NCBI GenBank assembly: GCA_007127625.1
Contig: SKYZ01000029.1
Coordinates: 1 to 13,241 of the forward strand
Direction of reading: 5' to 3'
DNA: 13,241 nucleotides
Source of the DNA: Aquisalimonas sp.
GTDB lineage: Bacteria; Pseudomonadota; Gammaproteobacteria; Nitrococcales; Aquisalimonadaceae
The translations under genes were made by a program, and so were the position numbers. A model generated the notes under the pieces. That model was not told the DNA's origin. It saw only the letters and a list, made by a program, of their open reading frames with translations, and made no database searches. Below are positions 8,125-13,241 of the stretch, piece by piece (positions within the stretch are counted from its first letter, which is position 1; every line of letters starts with the position of its first letter).

Positions 8125-8155
8125 GCTCGGGGTGTGGGGTGGCCGGTTTGCGCCA

Positions 8156-8163
8156 GTTATACT
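8156..8163. promoter_or_regulatory. Candidate shared divergent -10 element between hydrolase and TetR-like gene
   Basis: AGTTATACT is nearly its own reverse complement. Read rightward it gives TATACT (8158-8163), and leftward TATAAC (8161-8156). Each matches 5 of 6 bases of the -10 consensus. No good -35 is present on either side, so any promoter would be weak or activator-dependent. A regulator binding here could control both genes at once. Confidence 0.35.
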
Positions 8164-8216
8164 GAACGCTATCCGCGGAGCGCGACAAGAGCGCCGGCAC
8201 GACAAGGAGGCGACCG

Positions 8217-8888
8217 ATGAGTACAACGCGTGACGCCATCGTGGATGCCGCCGTGCAGCTGGCCGAGGAGACCAGCTGGGAAGAAGTCCGGCTCTACAAC
8301 GTGGCTGAACGGCTGGACGTACCACTGACTGCGGTGCAGGCGCAGTTCCGTGAAAAGGAGGAGATCGCGGATGCTTGGTTCGACCGGCCTGACCACGCCC
8401 TGGTCGCCGCTGCCTCTGACCCGGCTGTGCAGGCGCTGCCGACAACGGAAAAGCTGCACTGCCTGATCATGACCTGGCTGGATGCCCAGGCCGCCCATCA
8501 ACGGGTGGTGCGGGAGATGATCAAGGGCAAGCTCGAGGCGGGCCACGTGCATGTGCAGCTCCCCGCCGTGCTGCGCATCAGCCGTACCGTGCAGTGGTTG
8601 CGCGAGGCTGCCCATCGGGACGCCGCCGGCGCAATGCGCGGCCTGGAAGAGACGGTCCTGACCAGCATCTTCGTCACCACCTTCGTGAGCTGGCTCAACG
8701 AGGATACCCACGATTTCCGCCGCACCCGGGCGCGACTGTCACGTCTGCTCCACGGCGCCGCGTGGATGGCGCGGTGGGTGCCGGGGTACCATTCGCCGCA
8801 GGCCCGTGGTGCTCTGCCAGCACCGCCGGAAGGGGCGCTGCGGCCCGGGAACGCCGCCGCCGACGAATCCACCGACGCCCGTGCCTGA
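8217..8888 (+). CDS. TetR-like protein with COQ9-like features
   Basis: This is a 223-residue helical protein. Residues about 5-57 follow the TetR pattern: a first helix (RDAIVDAAVQLAEETSWEEV), then a helix-turn-helix (YNVAERLDVPLTAVQAQFREKEEIADAWF). The remainder is a variable helical ligand domain, and the last 30 residues are Pro/Ala-rich and probably disordered. The turn-helix region lacks the usual Thr-Gly and Tyr-Tyr-Phe residues. The segment SIFVTTFVSWLNEDTHDFRRTRARLSRLL (about 157-185) resembles the C-terminal pattern of COQ9, a lipid-binding TetR-fold protein of ubiquinone synthesis. It may therefore be a repressor of the divergent hydrolase, or a non-DNA-binding lipid protein. AAGGAGG stands 6 nt before the ATG, the best ribosome site in the window. 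Confidence 0.72.
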   Translation: MSTTRDAIVDAAVQLAEETSWEEVRLYNVAERLDVPLTAVQAQFREKEEIADAWFDRPDHALVAAASDPAVQALPTTEKLHCLIMTWLDAQAAHQRVVREMIKGKLEAGHVHVQLPAVLRISRTVQWLREAAHRDAAGAMRGLEETVLTSIFVTTFVSWLNEDTHDFRRTRARLSRLLHGAAWMARWVPGYHSPQARGALPAPPEGALRPGNAAADESTDARA

Positions 8889-8913
8889 CAATACTTCCCG
8901 AAAGGGTGAGTAG

Positions 8914-8928
8914 AGGAGCCTCTCTCTG
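8914..8928 (+). promoter_or_regulatory. Ribosome site and CTG start codon of the YdjM-like gene
   Basis: AGGAG (8914-8918) is followed after 7 nt by CTG (8926-8928), which opens the conserved reading frame xDTLTHALSG. The in-frame TAG at 8911-8913 excludes any earlier start, and no ATG, GTG or TTG lies between. The first standard start (GTG 8956) would delete the family's N-terminal His motif. Confidence 0.8.
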
Positions 8929-9981
8929 GATACTCTGACCCACGCCCTGAGCGGCGTGCTGGCCGCGCGAGCCAGTGCCCCGCGTCAGCCCCGGCCGGAC
9001 CAGCTCTCCCTGCGTGAGCGCACCTGGGTCGGCGGCCTTGCCGGCGCCGCACCGGACCTGGATATCCTCTTCACCCTGGGCGGGCACGTTCCCTACATGG
9101 AGAACCACCGCGGGATCACCCATTCCCTGCTGCTGATGCCGGCATGGGCGTGGCTGCTTGCAGGTGTGGCTGCACTGGCCCTGGGGCGCCGATACTCGTG
9201 GCGTTCCTATTACGGCGTCATCCTGCTGGCACTGTTCATCCACATCCTGGGTGACCTCATTACCAGCTACGGCACCCAGATCCTGGCGCCGTTCACCAAC
9301 TGGGCGCCGGGTTTCAACACCACGTTCATCATCGATCCGTGGTTCAGCGGCGTCCTGCTGGCCGGACTGCTGGCGAGTCTCTACTGGCGGCCGCGCACCG
9401 GCGCGGCACTGGGGCTGGCGGCGGTGACCGCGCTGGTGCTGTTCCAGTACAGCCAGTACCGTACGGCGGTGACGGAAGCCCGGGACTGGGCCCAGTCGCA
9501 GGGAATCACCGACTACGTGGCAGAGGCCCATCCGCAGCCGTGGTCGCCCTTCAACTGGAAGCTGGTGGTGGATCGTGGCGACCGCTACCACATGGCGGTG
9601 GTCAATCTGCGCCGGGACCGGCGGCCGCACGATTTCGGTGACGACGCATTCCTGCTGCTGCGCCTGTGGAGCGCCTACGTGCCGGTGGAGCAGGCGCATT
9701 GGGAGACCTTCCATCGTTACGGGGCGGGCGGCGAGGAACAGGAACTGGCACGGGAGGTCATGGCCGCGGACGGCATGGCGTTCTTCCGCTGGTTCGCCAG
9801 TTATCCGGCCCTGCGTGCGGTGGATGCGCGCAACGGCGATCAATGCGTGGTGTTCGAGGACCTGCGCTTCCGCCTGGAGGGGATGAGCAATCCGTTCCGC
9901 TACGGCATGTGTCGTGCCGACGAGGATGCCGACTGGCAGCGCTACCGCATGCGGGATGACGGCGAGCGGACCGCGATCTGA
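8926..9981 (+). CDS. YdjM/DUF457-type membrane-bound metal-dependent hydrolase, CTG start
   Basis: This is a 351-residue protein when read from CTG 8926. The N-terminus MDTLTHALSG is the hallmark of the YdjM/DUF457 family. Further conserved polar groups are AAPDLD (41-46), NHRGITHS (60-67) and HILGD (His106, Asp110), which together probably bind metal at the membrane. Hydrophobic helices lie at about 68-87, 95-112, 130-148 and 155-170. A soluble C-terminal domain (about 175-351) follows that is much longer than in E. coli YdjM. Family members are called metal-dependent hydrolases, but the reaction is not established, and a phospholipid-related role is only a guess. The gene lies 37 bp after the TetR-like gene and 31 bp before the MFS gene, so one transcript is likely. 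The CTG start makes low or tuned expression possible. Confidence 0.85.
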   Translation: MDTLTHALSGVLAARASAPRQPRPDQLSLRERTWVGGLAGAAPDLDILFTLGGHVPYMENHRGITHSLLLMPAWAWLLAGVAALALGRRYSWRSYYGVILLALFIHILGDLITSYGTQILAPFTNWAPGFNTTFIIDPWFSGVLLAGLLASLYWRPRTGAALGLAAVTALVLFQYSQYRTAVTEARDWAQSQGITDYVAEAHPQPWSPFNWKLVVDRGDRYHMAVVNLRRDRRPHDFGDDAFLLLRLWSAYVPVEQAHWETFHRYGAGGEEQELAREVMAADGMAFFRWFASYPALRAVDARNGDQCVVFEDLRFRLEGMSNPFRYGMCRADEDADWQRYRMRDDGERTAI

Positions 9982-10012
9982 TGGCAGGCAGGACGACGCC
10001 CGGAGGGCATGA

Positions 10013-11398
10013 ATGAGCAGCGCGCAGACCGCCACGGAAGTAACGCAGAGGCCCCTGGCGCCCAAGCGCGAGATCTTCGGCTGGGCCATGTTCGATTTCG
10101 CCAACCAGGCCTACACGCTGCTGATCATCACCGTGGTCTTCGGCGATCTCTTCACCACGGTGATCGTCGGGGACCGGGGGGATGACTACCGCCTGGGCAA
10201 CCTGCTGTGGAGCCTGTCCCTGGCGGTGAGCTACTTCCTGGTGGTGGTGTCCGGACCGGTCTGCGGCGCCATCATGGATTACTCCGCCAGCAAGAAGCGG
10301 TTCCTGTTCGCCAGCTACATCGCAACAGTCACGGCCACGGCGCTGCTCTATTTCGTGGAGCCCGGGTACATCGTGCTCGGGGTGATCCTGATCATCTGCT
10401 CGAACTTTGCATATGCCATCGGTGAGAACTTCATCGCCGCGTTCCTGCCGGAACTGGGGCCGGCGCGTTCGCTGGGAAAGATTTCGGGGTTCGGCTGGGC
10501 GCTGGGCTACATCGGCGGCCTGTTTGCCGCCGCGTTCACGTTGGCCTTTCTCGGCGAGGCCACTGCCGAGAACTTCGATCGCATCCGCTGGGTGGGGCCG
10601 TTCGCCGCGGGGTTCTTCCTGCTGGCGGCGATTCCGACGTTCGTCTTTGTGCGTGAGCGGGGGGTGCCCCAGGCGAGACCCACCGACCGCAGCTACGTGT
10701 CGCTGGGGTTCAAGCGTATCGGTGACACCATTCGCGATATCGCCCGATTCCGTGATCTCGCCATCTTCCTGTCTTCGGTGCTGTTCTCCATGGGCGGGAT
10801 CTACATCATCATCACCTTCGCCTTCATCTACGGCGCCCAGGTGATCGGCTGGGACGAGAGTATCCGCAACATCATGTTCATCATCGTCCAGATCACCGCC
10901 GCCATTGGTGCCCTCGGGTTTGGCGCGCTGCAGGACCGGCTCGGCGCGAAGCCCACGTACATCGGCACGCTGACGCTCTGGGTGCTGGCGATTCTGGCCA
11001 TCTGGGCCACGCCCGAGGTGACGGAGTGGGTCAACGACACCTTCGGGGCGGACTGGGAAGCCCAGCACCTGTTCCTGGTGGTGGGCTGTCTGGCCGGGGT
11101 GAGCCTCGGTTCCAGCCAGTCCGCCAGTCGCACCCTGGTGGGGCTGTTCTCTCCCGAGGCCAAGGCTGCCGAGTTCTTCGGCTTCTGGGGGCTGGCGAAC
11201 AAACTGGCCGGCATGTTCGGGATTGTCGGCCTGGGGCTGCTTCAGGCCCAGGTCGGATTGCAGGCGTCGATCCTGTTCTGCGCGGCGTTGTTCATCATCG
11301 CAATCATGATCTGCCTGCCGGTGAATCAGGCTCGGGCGCAGCAGGCCGCACGGCAGTGGGACGAGGAGTATGCCGCCAACGGTGGCCGCATCGGTTAG
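10013..11398 (+). CDS. UMF1/Atg22-type MFS transporter
   Basis: This is a 461-residue permease with about twelve membrane segments. The opening EIFGWAMFDFANQAYTLLI (20-38) is the signature of the UMF1 (Atg22-like) branch of the major facilitator superfamily. It is supported by GAIMDYSASKKRFL (about 86-99), NFIAAFLPEL (about 140-149) and GSSQSASRTLVGLFSP, which typically precedes the last helices. Yeast Atg22 exports amino acids from the vacuole. Bacterial members are uncharacterised and their substrate cannot be told from sequence. GGAGG lies 6 nt before the ATG. The short distances to the YdjM-like gene upstream and the NAD kinase downstream (36 bp) suggest a four-gene transcript from the TetR-like gene through nadK. 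Confidence 0.9.
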   Translation: MSSAQTATEVTQRPLAPKREIFGWAMFDFANQAYTLLIITVVFGDLFTTVIVGDRGDDYRLGNLLWSLSLAVSYFLVVVSGPVCGAIMDYSASKKRFLFASYIATVTATALLYFVEPGYIVLGVILIICSNFAYAIGENFIAAFLPELGPARSLGKISGFGWALGYIGGLFAAAFTLAFLGEATAENFDRIRWVGPFAAGFFLLAAIPTFVFVRERGVPQARPTDRSYVSLGFKRIGDTIRDIARFRDLAIFLSSVLFSMGGIYIIITFAFIYGAQVIGWDESIRNIMFIIVQITAAIGALGFGALQDRLGAKPTYIGTLTLWVLAILAIWATPEVTEWVNDTFGADWEAQHLFLVVGCLAGVSLGSSQSASRTLVGLFSPEAKAAEFFGFWGLANKLAGMFGIVGLGLLQAQVGLQASILFCAALFIIAIMICLPVNQARAQQAARQWDEEYAANGGRIG

Positions 11399-11434
11399 AG
11401 TGATACGTGGCATCGCAACCGCCCAGGGGACCGC

Positions 11435-12202
11435 ATGGAACAACCGCGTATCGCCATCATCAGCAGCACCTCGGAGAACGCCCAGGATGCCGAGGTGGAG
11501 CTCCTGAAACGGTATGACACGGTGCCTCCCGGCGAGGCGGACGTGCTCATCGCCCTGGGCGGTGACGGGCTGATGCTGCGCACCCTCCACCGTTACATGA
11601 ACCTAGGCAAGCCGGTTTTCGGCCTCAACTGCGGCAGTGTCGGGTTTCTCATGAACCGTCTGGACACCGAGGGTCTGCACGAGCGCCTGGCCCAGGCGCA
11701 GCCGGTGACCATCAAGCCGCTGCACATGCGCGCCTACACCGCCGGCGGCGAATGGCGCGAGGCCTACGCCATCAACGAGGTTTCACTGCTGCGCGAGACC
11801 CGCCAGACCGCCAAGATCCGCATCAAGGTGGACGACGTCGTGCGCCTGGAAGAGCTCACCTGTGACGGTGTGCTGGTGGCCACGCCCGCGGGCAGCACCG
11901 CCTACAACCTCTCCGCCGACGGGCCCATCCTGCCGCTGCGCGGTGGTGTGCTGGCGCTCACCTCCATTGTCGCCTTCCGGCCGCGGCGCTGGCGCGGCGC
12001 AGTGCTGCTCAACAGCGCCCACGTGGAGTTCGAGATCCTGGACACCCCCAAGCGCCCGGTGAGCGCCGTGGCCGATTTCACCGAGGTGCGCGACGTGCGC
12101 TACGTCAGTATCCGCGAGGATCCGGAGCGGGCCCTGACCCTGTGGTTCGATCCGGAGCACAATCTGGAGGAGCGCATCGTCAAGGAGCAGTTCCTGCCCT
12201 GA
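11435..12202 (+). CDS. nadK: NAD kinase, short (alphaproteobacterial-like) form
   Basis: This is a 255-residue enzyme that would phosphorylate NAD at the 2'-hydroxyl of the adenosine ribose to make NADP in the cytoplasm. The catalytic GGDG motif (42-45, Asp44) sits in [26 protein letters not shown] (114-122) and [13 protein letters not shown] (153-165) form the NAD-binding core and are intact. It lacks the extra N-terminal segment of the roughly 290-residue E. coli enzyme, and the wording [16 protein letters not shown] and [10 protein letters not shown] resembles the short NadK common in Alphaproteobacteria. AGGGGA precedes the ATG by 4 nt. Whether the genome also has a standard gammaproteobacterial nadK cannot be seen here. 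Confidence 0.93.
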   Translation: MEQPRIAIISSTSENAQDAEVELLKRYDTVPPGEADVLIALGGDGLMLRTLHRYMNLGKPVFGLNCGSVGFLMNRLDTEGLHERLAQAQPVTIKPLHMRAYTAGGEWREAYAINEVSLLRETRQTAKIRIKVDDVVRLEELTCDGVLVATPAGSTAYNLSADGPILPLRGGVLALTSIVAFRPRRWRGAVLLNSAHVEFEILDTPKRPVSAVADFTEVRDVRYVSIREDPERALTLWFDPEHNLEERIVKEQFLP

Positions 12203-12265
12203 CGTTGTCCGAACCGTTGCTTCCGTGCATCGGACAGGCATCGCCCGGCGGCCGGGGGAGCCGCA

Positions 12266-12356
12266 GTAGGGCGGACCTTCAGGCCTGCCGTTGCAAGACA
12301 TGCAAGCCGACGTGGGTTACCGACGCGCAATCCGCGGACATGAAGGTCCGCCCTGC
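12266..12356. repeat. 91-bp paired inverted REP element, copy 2 (opposite orientation)
   Basis: The length and architecture match copy 1, in the other orientation. The left REP keeps GTAG and the 5' stem arm, but the 3' arm has drifted (AGGCCTGCC). The right REP has a GCAG head when read outward and one stem mismatch. The central block AGACATGCAAGCCGA (12296-12310) is identical to the reverse complement of copy 1. It lies 63 bp past the nadK stop. Confidence 0.85.
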
Positions 12357-12372
12357 GGATGCTACGGACTTG

Positions 12373-12394
12373 CGCGACTGACGTCGCTCCCACA
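12373..12394 (-). repeat. REP-like hairpin of the GGGAGCGAC class
   Basis: Read on the minus strand this is TGTGGGAGCGACGTCAGTCG plus CG: a GGGAG-type head followed by a GCGAC/GTCGC stem with a 4-nt loop. Very similar TGTGGGAGCG...TCGCG units are dispersed REP repeats in pseudomonads and xanthomonads. Only one copy occurs in this window, so the class is assigned by resemblance. Confidence 0.6.
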
Positions 12395-12406
12395 TGGCAA
12401 GGACCC

Positions 12407-12428
12407 GTAGGGTGCATCTTGATGCACC
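12407..12428 (+). repeat. GTAG-headed REP hairpin with a different stem
   Basis: GTAG (12407-12410) is followed by GGTGCATC (12411-12418), a TT loop, and GATGCACC (12421-12428), a perfect 8-bp stem. The head and leading GG match the 91-bp elements, but the stem sequence differs on both arms in a compensating way. This points to selection for structure rather than sequence. It ends 40 bp before the monooxygenase start. Confidence 0.7.
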
Positions 12429-12468
12429 GTCACTGCCGGCGAGGCACGATGTCGAGGAGAGACAAGGC

Positions 12469-13241
12469 ATGGACCACGCCACAGCCGATACCACCCCGCG
12501 CCATCACCGCGTCATCATCATCGGTTCCGGGTTCTCCGGCCTGGGCACGGCCATCCACCTGAAGGAGTACGGGGAAGAGGACTTTCTGGTGCTCGAGCAG
12601 GAAGGCGGCATCGGCGGTACCTGGTGGGTGAACCGCTACCCCGGCTGTGCCTGCGACGTGCAGTCCCACCTGTATTCTTTCTCCTTCGAGCTCAACCCGG
12701 ACTGGTCGCGGCTTTACGCCACCCAGCCCGAGATCCGCGACTACCTGAATCACTGTGCCGACAAGTACGGCGTGCGCCGGCATGTGCGGCTGCATACCAC
12801 CGTGAGGCGGCTGCAGTGGGACGAGCTGCGCCGGTGCTGGTGGGTGGAGACCAATGCCGGCTGCTGGAGTGCGGATATCGTGGTCTCCGGCATGGGTGGC
12901 CTGTCGAAGCCTGCGTTTCCGGACATTCCCGGCATCCGGAGCTTCCGCGGTCGCGCTTTCCACTCCCAGCAGTGGGATCATGACTACGATCTCACGGGCA
13001 AGCGGGTGGCGGTGATCGGCACCGGCGCCTCGGCCATCCAGTTCGTGCCGCAGATCCAGCCGCAGGTCGAGCGTCTGGATCTCTACCAGCGCACACCGCC
13101 GTGGATCGTGCCCAAGCCGGATCGCCCCATCCCGCCCTGGAAGCAGCGCCTGTACCGGCGCTGGCCCGCCACCCAGAAGCTCGTGCGTGGTGCCATCTAC
13201 AGCATGCTGGAGGGGCGTGTGCTGCCCTTCGCCATCGACCC
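12469..13241 (+). CDS. Flavin-dependent monooxygenase, Baeyer-Villiger type, 3' part outside window
   Basis: The frame opens at ATG 12469 (AGGAGA 8 nt upstream) and stays open to the edge, giving 257 residues of a family that usually has around 500 or more. The FAD-binding Rossmann motif is IIGSGFSGLG (17-26). GGTWWVNRYPGCACDV (49-64) includes the Asp63 that corresponds to the active-site Asp of phenylacetone monooxygenase. The BVMO fingerprint appears as FRGRAFHSQQWD (159-170), and the NADPH-binding motif as VIGTGASAIQ (182-191). Such enzymes use NADPH and oxygen to turn ketones into esters or lactones, and some oxidise sulfur or nitrogen compounds. The substrate is not deducible. An NADP-making kinase lies just upstream, but a 266-bp repeat-filled gap separates them, so cotranscription is uncertain. 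Confidence 0.9.
   Translation, partial: MDHATADTTPRHHRVIIIGSGFSGLGTAIHLKEYGEEDFLVLEQEGGIGGTWWVNRYPGCACDVQSHLYSFSFELNPDWSRLYATQPEIRDYLNHCADKYGVRRHVRLHTTVRRLQWDELRRCWWVETNAGCWSADIVVSGMGGLSKPAFPDIPGIRSFRGRAFHSQQWDHDYDLTGKRVAVIGTGASAIQFVPQIQPQVERLDLYQRTPPWIVPKPDRPIPPWKQRLYRRWPATQKLVRGAIYSMLEGRVLPFAID

Noticed and set aside
9758..11590. 610-codon open frame on the minus strand
   Set aside because: It lies antisense to the clearly real MFS gene, and its translation is rich in His, Gln, Asp and Arg with no family pattern. Long antisense frames are expected in high-GC DNA; the same applies to 8695-10104, 5895-7364 and 3604-4923 on the minus strand.
12203..12468. CRISPR-like repeat cluster
   Set aside because: The repeats are inverted hairpins of different sequence with irregular spacing, not identical direct repeats with uniform spacers.

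Overview
The window reads as chromosomal DNA of a GC-rich gammaproteobacterium. The clues are the ubiK/comM and glnK/amtB neighbourhood, classic sigma-54/NtrC control, GTAG-headed REP repeats and Gram-negative envelope proteins. An Ectothiorhodospiraceae- or Halomonas-like bacterium is plausible, but no marker here fixes the genus. Genes are densely packed. I see no phage, plasmid, CRISPR, tRNA or rRNA sequence.

Left block (1-3370): comM (cut by the left edge) and ubiK run leftward. Divergent from them is glnK-amtB, a PII protein and its ammonium channel. The 289-bp gap between the two units holds a near-consensus sigma-54 promoter, two tandem NtrC-type palindromes and a leader with three possible hairpins. 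A strong intrinsic terminator closes amtB.

Middle block (3456-7589): a leftward short-chain fatty acid permease (AtoE family) lies divergent from a rightward two-gene unit. That unit encodes a MotA/TolQ/ExbB-type membrane protein with a cytoplasmic helical tail. Its partner is a MotB-like protein in which a very long acidic coiled coil separates the membrane helix from an OmpA-type peptidoglycan-binding domain. The pair looks like an ion-driven stator complex of unassigned function and is the most intriguing protein system in the window.

Right block (7618-13241): a small leftward alpha/beta hydrolase is divergent from a TetR-like gene. Next, in close succession, come a YdjM/DUF457-type membrane hydrolase that appears to start at CTG, a UMF1/Atg22-type MFS transporter and a short NAD kinase. 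A Baeyer-Villiger-type flavin monooxygenase begins after a repeat-filled gap and is cut by the right edge.

Repeats: a 91-bp element made of two inverted GTAG-headed REP hairpins occurs twice, in opposite orientation, at 7499-7589 and 12266-12356. The second copy is followed by two further REP-like hairpins of different sequence.
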